A DNA stretch of 38,858 nucleotides from JAKLQR01 sp963753165 (GTDB lineage: Bacteria; Nitrospirota; Thermodesulfovibrionia; Thermodesulfovibrionales; SM23-35): contig CAVWBP010000004.1 of assembly GCA_963753165.1 (NCBI GenBank), positions 1-38,858 on the forward strand, written 5' to 3'. Shown here one piece after another: positions 1 through 8,035 of this stretch. Within the stretch, counting starts at the first letter, position 1. Each line of letters starts with the position of its first letter. Under the pieces are notes generated by a model. It worked only from the letters and a program-made list of their open reading frames with translations, did not search any database and was not told where the DNA came from. The position numbers and the translations under genes are program-made.

Positions 1-510
1 CGGTTTGTATATCATAAAAAGAACTCCAAGTTTTGCGTTAAGCCCTAATATGGGCGCAGCCATCCATATTGTCTCATCTTCATTTAATTTGACGAATACC
101 GTGTCCTGTTCCAGAAGATCAGGAGGATATAGCGAGGCGAATGACATTCCTTCAAGCTTTTTGTCAGTAGAAACCACGATAAGGCCATCCGGTTTTGCGA
201 TGAGTATCTGTTTCACATCCTGCTCTTTGATAAACTGCACAAAATACTCATTTATCTGCTCATAGTTCTCTCTCAGCATTTCTTTTCTCACTGTCCATAC
301 GAATGGTATCGTTACGAGGCGGAGCATTTCTTCGTTTTTGTTTATGATGACCTTCCGGTAATGTTCGTTCAGGACGATACGCTCCTCCGCCATCTTTTTC
401 TGAATGTTCCTGACCTCTATACCTTTCCATATGAATACGATTAAAACCAATACTGCCAGAGCCCCTATTAGATACCAGTACTTTTTCCTGCTATCCTTAT
501 TTTCTTTCAT
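1..510 (-). CDS. Membrane-anchored sensor-like protein, 3' end outside window
   Basis: An open frame of 170 codons starts at the ATG at 510 and is still open at base 1, so the C-terminus is missing. A GGAGG lies 5-10 bases before the start. The protein has a short charged N-terminus, one hydrophobic segment (about residues 12-29), then a helical stretch and a segment ending in LIAKPDGLIVVSTDKK followed by an alternating beta-like region. This layout is that of an extracytoplasmic sensory domain (Cache/PAS-like) of a chemoreceptor, histidine kinase or diguanylate cyclase. Which output domain follows cannot be told from this window. It reads in the same direction as uspA but is separated from it by about 157 bases. 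Confidence 0.6.
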   Translation of the reverse strand, partial: MKENKDSRKKYWYLIGALAVLVLIVFIWKGIEVRNIQKKMAEERIVLNEHYRKVIINKNEEMLRLVTIPFVWTVRKEMLRENYEQINEYFVQFIKEQDVKQILIAKPDGLIVVSTDKKLEGMSFASLYPPDLLEQDTVFVKLNEDETIWMAAPILGLNAKLGVLFMIYKP

Positions 511-667
511 GCTATCCTCCCTATTGGGCATTTATCTCAATTATATGAATTCTTCCAGGAGAAATAAAGCGGTTGCCGGAAATAAGCAAAGTATGGGCCG
601 ATGGGTATTCATCCGCTGCATATGCCTTCCCTATACGGGTCACGCAATCTGAATGCTGAGAAGCAAC

Positions 668-1135
668 TTATTCGATGACCCAAACTGCGCAGTCTTTGGC
701 AGTATGGAGGATCTTGCTTGAGGTGCTCCCGAAAATGAATTCCTCCTTCTTGGAAATGCCCCGGCGGCCGATAACCACAGCTCCGCATTCGAGTTTTTCC
801 TGCTCGGCAAGAATGCATTCAGCAATCGAGGGGCATGTCTTGATTACCACCTCCACATTGACATCTCCTTCGCTGAATCCTGCGTCTGTAAGTAATCTGC
901 GGTGCCCTTCAACAATGTTGCGTGATAAGGATTTCTTTTCTTTCATCCATTCAGTTTGTTCACTCTCTGACTGGAAATAATCTTCCGACGGTTCAGGGAT
1001 GATGGTGACAATGTTGATCCGGAATCCCGGCAACCCGTTAAGGAGGTCCCTGACATAGGATACTGCCCTGGTTGCATTTTCTGATTCGTCGACTGCAATA
1101 AGGATATTTCGGTTATGTGCTTTTTTTGATTCCAT
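668..1135 (-). CDS. Universal stress protein, UspA family
   Basis: A single Usp domain of 155 residues. The N-terminus NILIAVDES is the usual first strand with the conserved Asp. Near the C-terminus the ATP-binding signature G-2X-G-9X-G-(S/T) is present as GRRGISKKEEFIFGSTS, so this is probably an ATP-binding Usp. I chose the ATG at 1135 because AGGGGTGG sits 7 bases upstream; an in-frame ATG at 1153 has no ribosome-binding site. It is the last gene of a minus-strand group and follows the kinase-like gene by 26 bases. The exact stress it answers cannot be read from the sequence. Confidence 0.9.
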   Translation of the reverse strand: MESKKAHNRNILIAVDESENATRAVSYVRDLLNGLPGFRINIVTIIPEPSEDYFQSESEQTEWMKEKKSLSRNIVEGHRRLLTDAGFSEGDVNVEVVIKTCPSIAECILAEQEKLECGAVVIGRRGISKKEEFIFGSTSSKILHTAKDCAVWVIE

Positions 1136-1161
1136 ACTCTGTCCACCCCTCATTCTTAAAG

Positions 1162-2160
1162 TTACATGCTTTTCAGCTGCTCCTTCACTGCATAAAGGTC
1201 ATGAAGGAGCTGGTCCGTATTCTCATAGAATACGTTTGCGCCCGAAGAAAAATGGAGCAGGATAAAATTCAGTGCATCAGGAATATAGGGATACACTTTC
1301 TTCAGGTTTACCATCCTGTTATTGAATATAATGTTCATGTCAGACGACGTCAACCGGCCGAATAACGGGGAACCGGAATCCCTGAGCTGCTGGACTGTCA
1401 CATCTCCGCGCCCCGTAAGGTATACAAGAATATTCCCCAACCCGAAAAGGTCATAGCCGAACATATTCTCCTTGTGCAGGTAATTGAAATCGAAATCGAT
1501 CCAGCGGCTGTTTCCTGTTCCCTCTTCCTTGATGATATGGTCCCGTCTGATATCACCGTGTTTTTCTCCCTTTTGATGGAGAAACCGTATCGCCTCAACC
1601 AGTTCTATATATTCTTCGAATATCGACAGGAAATGATTGGAGAAATAATCCTCGTGGTCTCTGCCAAAGTTCAAGACCGCATCGGCGAGCGTCTTTCCCT
1701 TAACAAAGTCAATGACCCTTATCAGGTTGTTCGATGAATCCGTGAGCGAAAAACCCTGCATGAAGCGGGAATGACCTTTTGTGAGGTCAAGGATTCTCCC
1801 CTCTTTTTTGGGACTTCTGAAACATTCGAACACGATATCTCCGACTTTCGCCTGAAAGCGCTCATGGAAGACAAGCTTAATGATCTTTACACTGCCGTCG
1901 GTAAGGTCCCTCGCGCGCTTGACCCAGAACTTCTGCTGTTCGTCGATTCCGAAACGGCCTTCCCGCTCGTTGTTTCTGATCAGATACGGTTTGTTCCCGA
2001 GGATCACTACGTCATCGTAATCAACCCTGAAGAAATCGGTGGTGTCGGTGATGATATTGTATCGTTTCTGCACCCGGTCAGGCCCGAGACAGCGAGAGAC
2101 CCTTTCTTTGATTTCATCCAGGCTGAACTGCTTCTGTTCGGCCTGATCGACTTCCTTCAT
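1162..2160 (-). CDS. Protein kinase-like (eukaryotic-type fold) protein
   Basis: 332 residues. HGDIRRDH (about 201-208) matches the catalytic loop of protein and aminoglycoside kinase folds, and IDFDF (about 221-225) sits where DFG would be. Lys95 in VKIIKLVF is a candidate beta-3 lysine. The preceding helix (LVEAIRFLHQKGEKHGD) is typical of Ser/Thr kinases. There is no membrane segment, so it should be cytoplasmic. The start at 2160 is chosen because GGAGG lies 5 bases before it; upstream ATG codons at 2175 and 2229 lack a ribosome-binding site and the latter overlaps the previous gene. It precedes uspA, suggesting a shared stress-related role. Substrate unknown; it could be an inactive kinase relative because DFG is changed to DFD. 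Confidence 0.7.
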   Translation of the reverse strand: MKEVDQAEQKQFSLDEIKERVSRCLGPDRVQKRYNIITDTTDFFRVDYDDVVILGNKPYLIRNNEREGRFGIDEQQKFWVKRARDLTDGSVKIIKLVFHERFQAKVGDIVFECFRSPKKEGRILDLTKGHSRFMQGFSLTDSSNNLIRVIDFVKGKTLADAVLNFGRDHEDYFSNHFLSIFEEYIELVEAIRFLHQKGEKHGDIRRDHIIKEEGTGNSRWIDFDFNYLHKENMFGYDLFGLGNILVYLTGRGDVTVQQLRDSGSPLFGRLTSSDMNIIFNNRMVNLKKVYPYIPDALNFILLHFSSGANVFYENTDQLLHDLYAVKEQLKSM

Positions 2161-2179
2161 GACCTCCTCCTTCATACGC

Positions 2180-3341
2180 TCAGTTTCCGGCAGAATCTTT
2201 CCTGCTTCCCTCGTACAATTCAAACTCAAGGAGTCTGCATTCTATCGGACCGTTGAAAAAAGGGATTTTTCGTTTCGCTTTTAATCCAACCTTCTTTGCA
2301 AGGTCGAGGTTTCCCGTGAAGAGATACCCTGCATACCCCCTGCACTTCTGCTTGAAGAAATCGCCGATCCCCCTGTATACACTTTCAAGTTCTTTGATCT
2401 CCCCCATTCTTTCACCGTATTCCGGATTCATGACCACAATCCCCGATCCGTCCGGAACCTCAGTTTCGCCATAATCGCACACGGCAAATTCGATAAGATG
2501 TTCGACGCCTGCCGTAGCAGCATTCTTTCTTGCCGCTTCAACCGCCTGCCTGCTGATATCGGTGGCAATGATCCTGCGATCCAGCCTGCTTTTTACCTCT
2601 CTTTTTGCCTCTGCACGCAGATCGTTCCACTTCAGTTTATCGAATCCCTTAAGGTGCATGAATCCGAAGTTGTTACGCAGTATCCCTGAAGCACGGTTGA
2701 GCGCTCTGAGGGCAGCCTCAATAGCCAGAGTACCGCTGCCGCACATAGGGTTAATGCAATGCCCAGCGCCACTCCATCCTGCAGCCATGATAATCGCAGC
2801 AGCAAGTGTCTCCTGCATCGGCGCAGACACGGGATTTTTCTGTACCCGCCTACGGGAGAGAGGCTCTCCTGAGGTATCAAAATATACAGAGCAGTACGTC
2901 GTTTTTCCAGTAAAGGTTGACCACGACCCTGTCTTTATCCGGACCTGAATCAGGACGCTGCCCGCGCTTTTCCCTGATCCTGTCGACAATGGCATCCTTG
3001 CACCTTACATTTGCATAGCGCGAATCCCTTATGTTCGGATTGTCCACAGAGGACGTCACACAGATATATCCATCTTCGGCTATGTACTTCTCCCATGCGA
3101 TCTCCGACAGCGAATGATAGAGGTCGTCGGAGTTATGCGCAGTGAAATTCCCTGATGAGAAAAAGCACATGATGGCCGGTGCGGAGCAGGAGATTCAGGC
3201 GGCAGGTATCGTCGAGAGTACCCTCAGTCGCTACACCGGCAACGCTTTCGGACAGCACGGGGAAACCGATCTGAAGGAGTTCCTCCTTCAGAAAAGGGGT
3301 TATCCCTTTGGGACAGGTGATCAGAATTCTGTTTTTTTCAT
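2180..3341 (-). CDS. RlmL/YpsC-type THUMP rRNA methyltransferase, three frameshifts
   Basis: The family methylates guanine N2 in 23S rRNA. Three frames must be joined. The ATG at 3341 (GGAG upstream) opens a frame beginning MKK only if the A7 run at 3332-3338 (minus sense) is read as A8. The THUMP part runs to about 3155, where a T5 run read as T4 restores frame. A third shift near 2903 is mended by reading A5 as A4. The joined product is about 387 residues, normal for the single-domain form. The SAM motif region INPMCGSGTLAIEA is intact, but the catalytic NPPY motif reads NPEY. The 5' end overlaps the upstream small gene by 21 bases. Sequence error or true decay are both possible; see findings. 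Confidence 0.75.
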
Positions 3342-3605
3342 ATCGTTACTCCGGATGTTCCATAAAGGGTAGGAAGCAATTATGCCCCTCACCTTTCGCA
3401 ACCGATATTTGTTTCTCTTCGATCCGTCTTTTCTTGCAGTTACCGTTATGACAAAATTCTCCGGCAGCAGCTCAGGGTTCTTCTCAAGCTCTTCGACAAA
3501 GACATCGATCGCCTTTCGCATAAATTCCGCGAAGTGTATGCCTCTCGGAAGCCCAAGAATCCTTTGCCTGGTGTCCTCGTCAATGGGCGCGGTGTATTTT
3601 GCCAT
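3321..3605 (-). CDS. Hypothetical small protein, 94 aa
   Basis: The ATG at 3605 has AGGGG about 6 bases upstream. The protein is soluble and charged, with MAKYTAPIDEDTRQRILGL at the N-terminus, a helical middle (EFMRKAIDVFVEELEKNPELLP) and a basic C-terminal part (ARKDGSKRNKYRLRKVRG). No family is recognised. It is the first gene of the minus-strand group that continues into the methyltransferase, whose start lies inside its last codons, so translational coupling is likely. A 16-base motif shared with another locus (3635-3650) lies 29 bases before its start codon. Confidence 0.6.
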   Translation of the reverse strand: MAKYTAPIDEDTRQRILGLPRGIHFAEFMRKAIDVFVEELEKNPELLPENFVITVTARKDGSKRNKYRLRKVRGIIASYPLWNIRSNDMKKTEF

Positions 3606-3634
3606 AATTGCCCCTTAATTTTGCATGAGATAAC

Positions 3635-3650
3635 TTGCACTGTATTGCAT
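3635..3650 (-). promoter_or_regulatory. 16-base motif shared with 38670-38685
   Basis: Plus-strand TTGCACTGTATTGCAT lies 29 bases upstream of the small gene at 3321-3605. A copy identical at 15 of 16 bases lies upstream of the small gene at 38399-38593. Read on the minus strand it is a direct repeat of TGCAA. It may be an operator; function is inferred only from position. Confidence 0.3.
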
Positions 3651-3876
3651 CAGAACTTCATGGAATAAACAGTAGCACAAAAAAAGCATATTGGATAGGA
3701 GGGAAAATAAGATTTCCAGGTTATGTCCGTTTCCTGTATCTCGCAAAAATGAAAAAACCTATAAGAAAAGGTGCCAGGCGTATGACCATGTTATCGGTAA
3801 AGCCCCAGAGAAATTGATAAAGAATTTAATTTCGATTTCAAATGATATTTTTTATGCAATTTCTATAAATTTCGGA

Positions 3877-4074
3877 TTAATCTTCAAGCAGTTTCTTTAC
3901 CCTGCCTACTTCTCCGGTTTGGAGGCGGACCTTAATGCCATGGGGGTGTGACGGAGAATTTGTGAGGATATCTTTCACAATTCCTTCGGTGAGCTTTCCT
4001 GTCCGCTGGTCTTTCTTCAATACGATCGAAACACGAAGTCCCGGCCGTATATCAGAGCGATTTCCTCCCTCCAT
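3877..4074 (-). CDS. YwbE family protein (DUF2196)
   Basis: 65 residues with the family signature: an N-terminal (R/K)xDIRPGLRVSIVLKKDQ, then TGKLTEGIVKDILT and a closing HPHGIKVRLQTGEVGRV. These are small beta-rich proteins of unknown role, full length here. The gene follows the RhlE-type helicase by 13 bases in the same direction. That arrangement suggests co-transcription and fits a nucleic-acid-linked role, which remains inference. Confidence 0.85.
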   Translation of the reverse strand: MEGGNRSDIRPGLRVSIVLKKDQRTGKLTEGIVKDILTNSPSHPHGIKVRLQTGEVGRVKKLLED

Positions 4075-4087
4075 TACCCTGCTCCTT

Positions 4088-5476
4088 TTACTGCCTGCTG
4101 CTCAGCTCCTGCGATGCTCTGTATGTTCCCGTTTTGTGAGCCTTGCTCCGTTGGGCTGCCGACCGTGGGTGACCTCCGGAAGCATTCCGGTGAGCAGCGT
4201 TCTGTAGGGACTTCGGAGAACGGTTATGGTGCGCACTTTTCCCATAAGCGGTTTTTGCAGAAGGACTGGCCTGCTCAGGCCTCTTCTGTACTTTGCGGCG
4301 CTGTGGCTCGCGCGGCGGACGGGCAAACTCTTTATCGCGTACAGGAGCGGATTTTTTGTAATCGAATCCTTCCAGCATATGTCTCTGTATTTTTTCACCG
4401 AGAATGCGCTCGATGCTGCGGACCGTGTCCTCGTCTTCACGGGTGATGAAGGTAAAGGCATCCCCGGTATGTTCGGCGCGTCCCGTCCTTCCGATGCGGT
4501 GGGTATATGCGTCTACCGTGTCCGGGATATCGTAGTTTATGACGTGTGAAATGTTTGAGACATCGATTCCGCGTGCAGCAATATCTGTTGCAACGAGGAC
4601 CTGAAAGGCGCCTTCACGAAACCCGTCAAGCGCAGCCTGACGTCTGTTCTGCGACAGGTTCCCCTGCAATGACGCTGCACGGTATCCGGCCTTTTCCAGC
4701 TGCTCCCCTACGCGCTTCGCCCTATGCTTCGTGCGCGTGAATATCAGGACCGACCCTGTATCCGTTTGATGCAACAGTTTCATGAGAAGCGCGGTCTTGA
4801 GGTGCTGGTCTATAGGATAAAGCGCATGCGACACCGTATGCACAGGCGCTATATGCCCCACCTGCACGGTAATCGGGTCGCGGAGTACTTCCTGTGTCAG
4901 CTTGCGGATATCATCGGGCATGGTTGCGGAGAACAGAAGTGTCTGGCGCTTGGAGGGAAGACACCTTATGATCTTCCGGATATCAGGCAGGAATCCCATG
5001 TCGAACATCCTGTCAGCTTCATCGAGCACAAGCACCTCCACATGCGACAAGCTGATAGTGCGTTGATTGATATGATCAAGAAGCCGGCCCGGACATGCAA
5101 CGACAATTTCCACACCGGAGCGCAGTTTTTTTATCTGGGGGATTATGCTCACGCCGCCGTAGATCGAGGTGCTCCGAATTTGCGTTCGGCGTCCGAGATC
5201 GATAATAGAGGAATTTATCTGTTCTGCCAGTTCCCGCGTTGGCGCGATAATCAGAGCGCGTACCCATCCACTGCGAGGTTCGTTTATCAGCCGTTCCAGT
5301 ATCGGCAGCACAAAGGCCGCCGTCTTGCCGGTACCTGTCTGCGCAAGCCCCATAACGTCCCGTCCGCTGAGTACCGGTGGGATAGCCTTGATCTGGATTG
5401 GGGTTGGTGTATGATAGCCCAGCGCCTGAACGCCGGCCGCAATCTGAGGGTGAAGCTTAAATGCTTGAAATTCCAT
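4088..5476 (-). CDS. rhlE: DEAD-box ATP-dependent RNA helicase, RhlE type
   Basis: 462 residues. All core motifs are visible in order: Q motif (PTPIQIKAIP), Walker A AQTGTGKT, PTRELAEQ, DEAD, SAT, and in the second RecA domain ARGIDV and HRIGRTGRAEHTG. The C-terminal tail of about 90 residues is basic and low in complexity (many Arg, Lys, His, Ser, Pro), as in RhlE proteins that use it for RNA contact. The protein unwinds short RNA duplexes in ribosome assembly or RNA decay. The start MEFQAF is placed by family alignment. It is followed by ywbE. Confidence 0.93.
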   Translation of the reverse strand: MEFQAFKLHPQIAAGVQALGYHTPTPIQIKAIPPVLSGRDVMGLAQTGTGKTAAFVLPILERLINEPRSGWVRALIIAPTRELAEQINSSIIDLGRRTQIRSTSIYGGVSIIPQIKKLRSGVEIVVACPGRLLDHINQRTISLSHVEVLVLDEADRMFDMGFLPDIRKIIRCLPSKRQTLLFSATMPDDIRKLTQEVLRDPITVQVGHIAPVHTVSHALYPIDQHLKTALLMKLLHQTDTGSVLIFTRTKHRAKRVGEQLEKAGYRAASLQGNLSQNRRQAALDGFREGAFQVLVATDIAARGIDVSNISHVINYDIPDTVDAYTHRIGRTGRAEHTGDAFTFITREDEDTVRSIERILGEKIQRHMLEGFDYKKSAPVRDKEFARPPREPQRRKVQKRPEQASPSAKTAYGKSAHHNRSPKSLQNAAHRNASGGHPRSAAQRSKAHKTGTYRASQELSSRQ

Positions 5477-5650
5477 AAAACTCCTTTTCTTTTTCTGTTC
5501 GGGGGAAAAACGTGGTGCAATGCGGGGGATACAAAGACGCAGTTTTTGTCCTGATACAGTTATTGTAAATTACTTAACAATAACAGCTTATTACGAAGCA
5601 TGTCAAGGAAAACATTAACCCCGATACTCAGCACCGGGGAATTCGGGGAA

Positions 5651-5816
5651 TCATTGACTCCGGCTTTTCTTGCGTTTCTTGTGTTCGTACATGGCGTGAT
5701 CAGCTTTGGCCAAAAGTTCGTCTACCGAACACGGCGCTTCGGGGTCGTAGAAAGAAACTCCGACACTCAGCGAGATCATGGAAGCAGGCGCTTCCCGGGA
5801 TGATGCCCCTGTAAGA
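5651..5816 (-). pseudogene. 3' remnant of a GGDEF (diguanylate cyclase) gene cut by IS256
   Basis: Reading leftward from the left end of the insertion element, the frame gives ISLSVGVSFYDPEAP, then a DELLAKADHAMYEHKKR stretch and a stop at 5651-5653. This is the standard C-terminal end of a GGDEF domain (the SxGV strand followed by the ADxAMYxAKxxGRN helix). No start codon exists because everything upstream has been replaced by the insertion element. The missing N-terminal half is not on the other side of the element, so it was lost or lies elsewhere. Confidence 0.75.
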
Positions 5817-5830
5817 TGTTGAAGTAGGAA
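5817..5830 (+). repeat. IS256 left terminal inverted repeat
   Basis: TGTTGAAGTAGGAA, a perfect complement of 7185-7198. It marks the outer left boundary of the element and touches the end of the GGDEF remnant. Confidence 0.8.
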
Positions 5831-5884
5831 ACGACCCCCGATTAGAATTGATTACCAGATCAAGCTAAAAGGAGATCGTTTTCT

Positions 5885-7165
5885 ATGAAGAAAAGATACC
5901 GTAAGATGGAGAAAAAGGCAAACGGGAAAATACGAGAGATTAACGAAGGGGGTATATTGTTGGAGCTTCCTCTGCGGGTAGCTGGGGTTATCGAGAGTCT
6001 GCCTGAGATGATCAGGAAGTTGGCGCAGGAGGCAGGGCTGCTGCTCATGTCGGCGGCAATGGATTCCGAATGCGAAATGATAGCCGGGCCTAAGGACACA
6101 AAGAATCTGTTAAGGGTAGCCAACTGGTGGGGGCGCGATCTCAGTCCTGTGTATTACGACAAACAGAAGGTGCTCATAGACCGTCCTCGTCTTAGAGGCA
6201 AGGACAACAAGGAGATTGGACTTGCAACGTTTCAGGCTTTCCGGAATCCCAAGGGAATGAGGAACTCGGTAATGAAGAATATGGTCCTTGGCATATCGAG
6301 CCGCAATTATGAGGAGGCAATTGAAGGTTTCGTCAAAGGCTACGGAATAAAGAAATCAAGCGTAAGCAGGCATTTTGTAAAGGCTACTGCGGAACAGATG
6401 AGGGAGTTTATGGAGAAGGACCTCTCCGGGCTTGACCTTGTTGCGATATTTATAGACGGCATAGAATTCAAGGGGCATCTGCTTGTTGTCGCTTTGGGCC
6501 TGGATAAGGGTGGCAGAAAGCATATTCTGGGAATTTGGCAGGGGGCCACGGAGAACGCCACGGTATGTACAAGTCTTCTTGAGGACATAACCCGGCGAGG
6601 GCTGCACACTGGGAAAGATTATCTGTTTGTCCTTGATGGTTCAAAGGCTCTGAGGTCAGCAGTTGCCAAGATGTTCGGCACACATGTGGTAGTCCAGAGA
6701 TGCCAGCAGCATAAGCGGAGAAACGTGCTTGATCATCTTCCCAAAGAGCATCAGCATGCCATAGATGCTCGCATCAGTGCGGCATACAAAATGGCCAGTT
6801 ATTATGATGCCAGGAAATCTCTGGAATTGACTGTGAAATATCTTGAGAGGCTGAACCCCAGCGCTGCAGGCTCACTAAAGGAGGGACTTGAGGAGACGCT
6901 GACTATACATAAGCTTGGAGTTACCGGACTTCTGAGGAAGACCCTCTCAACGACCAATCCCATAGAGTCATGTTTCTCGGTTACACGGACAATCACCGGC
7001 AGAGTGAAACGATGGAGGGGAGATGATATGGTCCAGAGGTGGGCAGTAGCTTCTCTCTTGAGGGCTGAAAAGAAGTTTAGGCGCGTGAAGGGCTATAAGG
7101 AAATTCCGAAACTTATTGCTGCGTTGCAGCAGAAATCCGTTGACAGAAAGGAGGCTGCAGCTTAG
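5885..7165 (+). CDS. IS256-family (Mutator-type) transposase
   Basis: 426 residues, full length and without frameshifts. The DDE catalytic residues are visible: Asp191 in AIFIDGIEFKG, Asp251 in LFVLDGSKALRSAV and Glu361 in TTNPIESCFSV. The C/H-rich stretch QRCQQHKRRNVLDHLP between the second Asp and the Glu is the family hallmark. GGAG lies about 10 bases before the ATG. The protein cuts and pastes the surrounding element. Being intact, it may still be active. Confidence 0.95.
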   Translation: MKKRYRKMEKKANGKIREINEGGILLELPLRVAGVIESLPEMIRKLAQEAGLLLMSAAMDSECEMIAGPKDTKNLLRVANWWGRDLSPVYYDKQKVLIDRPRLRGKDNKEIGLATFQAFRNPKGMRNSVMKNMVLGISSRNYEEAIEGFVKGYGIKKSSVSRHFVKATAEQMREFMEKDLSGLDLVAIFIDGIEFKGHLLVVALGLDKGGRKHILGIWQGATENATVCTSLLEDITRRGLHTGKDYLFVLDGSKALRSAVAKMFGTHVVVQRCQQHKRRNVLDHLPKEHQHAIDARISAAYKMASYYDARKSLELTVKYLERLNPSAAGSLKEGLEETLTIHKLGVTGLLRKTLSTTNPIESCFSVTRTITGRVKRWRGDDMVQRWAVASLLRAEKKFRRVKGYKEIPKLIAALQQKSVDRKEAAA

Positions 7166-7473
7166 GATAATGCGAGACGGGGCCTTCCTACTTCAACAAA
7201 AGAATGGGACAACCCCAATTTCAGAAGCACCAATGCAGTTGTCCCAATGTCATAGCAATCATTGTAACACCCATTCGTGTCTGGAAGAGTACAATAATGC
7301 CAAGCACCAGACACCGGGTCCTGCACTGAAGCCAACCAGGCCAGGCCTTTTTCGATCGATACATTAATCTGTTCCTCGGTTGCTGCGTCTGCAATGGAGA
7401 TACTCAAATGCATCGTGAAGGCCAGAAAAATGGTGCAAATGAATATTCCGATACTGAATTTAGTGGTTCTCAT
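7162..7473 (-). pseudogene. 5' part of a secreted alpha/alpha-toroid (prenyltransferase/squalene-cyclase-like) protein, truncated by IS256
   Basis: Translation starts at the ATG at 7473 with GGGGGGAG 3 bases upstream. Residues 1-30 form a signal peptide (basic start, hydrophobic core, ADA-ATEE cleavage site). The mature part has IEKGLAWLASVQDPVSGAW and YDIGTTALVLLKLG, which match the helical repeat of prenyltransferase/squalene-oxidase toroids. After LSHSF the frame enters the insertion element's terminal repeat and stops at 7162, so only about 92 native residues remain. Exported proteins of this fold in related bacteria are poorly understood. The leader carries a GEMM-type riboswitch. Confidence 0.7.
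7185..7198 (-). repeat. IS256 right terminal inverted repeat
   Basis: TTCCTACTTCAACA on the plus strand, a perfect complement of 5817-5830. It lies inside the open frame of the truncated toroid-fold gene, so that frame reads through the repeat and ends within the element. Confidence 0.8.
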
Positions 7474-7499
7474 AGCTCCCCCCTCTTGATAATTATTAC

Positions 7500-7534
7500 A
7501 AAAAAAACCGAACTCACCGAATATTTCCTTCGGT
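7500..7534 (-). terminator. Riboswitch expression platform, intrinsic terminator
   Basis: On the minus strand ACCGAA can pair with either of two following TTCGG(T) arms; the second is followed directly by eight T residues. The ACCGA arm is also the 3' closing strand of the riboswitch fold. Ligand binding could therefore decide whether the terminator forms before the toroid gene. The mechanism is inferred from the overlap. Confidence 0.55.
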
Positions 7535-7604
7535 AGCTCGGCCATCCTACAGATCCGGGACTTTCCGCCCTCTCTTTTCAGAAAGTTTGGCTTTGTCGAG
7601 AAAC
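7530..7604 (-). promoter_or_regulatory. GEMM-I cyclic dinucleotide riboswitch
   Basis: Reading the minus strand, conserved blocks occur in the GEMM-I order: GACAAAGCCAAAC, a 5-bp stem closed by a GAAA tetraloop (TTTCT-GAAA-AGAGA), GGGCGGAAAGTCC, then CGGATCTGTAGGATGGCCG and GCTACCGA. GEMM-I RNAs bind cyclic di-GMP, and a subclass known from Geobacter binds 3',3'-cGAMP; the ligand cannot be decided by eye. It lies about 60-130 bases before the truncated toroid gene and is followed by a terminator. Confidence 0.78.
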
Positions 7605-7634
7605 AATAATAAACGTTAATATTACTGAATGTTA

Positions 7635-7663
7635 TATATACTCCTATCAAAATACAGAGTAAA
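7635..7663 (-). promoter_or_regulatory. Candidate promoter for the riboswitch transcript
   Basis: Minus-strand TTTACT and TATATA are separated by 17 bases and lie about 30 bases before the first conserved riboswitch block. Each hexamer matches the sigma-70 consensus at four positions, so this rests mainly on spacing and place. Confidence 0.4.
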
Positions 7664-7912
7664 TGTCAATCACCAAAATGCTGGATGTCAAGGTAAATGC
7701 TGGAAACTCAACTTTGCATTTGCAACTGTCTACCTAATGGGGAAGCTCATGCATATAGTTGTGCACGTTGATTACCATAATAAATATATAATATTTCGCT
7801 ATATTTAGTCGTTGTTTGTTACAAAAAGGAATTGATAGACAAAAAATGAATTTGTTCACGATTTTATTTGTACATAATAAATTGGTAAGTTATTGATATG
7901 AAATGAATATTG
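7664..7912 (+). other. AT-rich intergenic stretch with no recognised feature
   Basis: No convincing reading frame or structured RNA was found between the candidate riboswitch promoter and tRNA-Leu. The stretch is AT-rich and would hold the terminator region of the tRNA transcript and upstream promoter elements of the riboswitch gene. Confidence 0.4.
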
Positions 7913-7999
7913 TGGTGCCGAAGGCGGGATTTGAACCCGCACAGCCTTTCGACCACTAGACCCTGAACCTAGCGCGTCTGCCAGTTCCGCCACTTCGGC
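7913..7999 (-). tRNA. tRNA-Leu (anticodon CAG)
   Basis: 87 bases including an encoded CCA. The acceptor stem GCCGAAG/CTTCGGC pairs perfectly. The anticodon stem CTAGG/TCTAG closes the loop TTCAGGG, giving anticodon CAG. A long variable arm (GGTCGAAAGGCT region) and GGTTCAAATCC T-arm are typical of a class II leucine tRNA. Confidence 0.95.
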
Positions 8000-8035
8000 A
8001 ATGTAGTATTATACGTTTCTGCTTCAAAAAAATCA

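Larger units (their letters stand above)
5817..7198 (+). mobile_element. IS256-family insertion sequence
   Basis: The element is about 1.38 kb and bounded by an inverted terminal repeat whose perfect core is TGTTGAAGTAGGAA at 5817-5830 and its complement at 7185-7198. Weaker similarity extends inward to a C-rich block on both sides. It carries one transposase gene. No 8-9 bp target duplication is visible in the flanks (left ends in CCTGTAAGA, right begins AAAGAATGG). The two flanks belong to different genes, which points to a deletion, recombination between copies, or an assembly join. Confidence 0.85.

Noticed and set aside
1771..2256. 161-codon plus-strand frame opposite the kinase-like gene
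   Set aside because: It is antisense to a gene with a clear start and kinase motifs, and lacks its own signals.
3635..3817. 60-codon plus-strand frame between the small gene and ywbE
   Set aside because: Starts inside the shared 16-base motif, no ribosome-binding site, no recognisable domain.
4724..5554. 276-codon plus-strand frame opposite the helicase
   Set aside because: Antisense shadow of rhlE, whose motifs are unmistakable.
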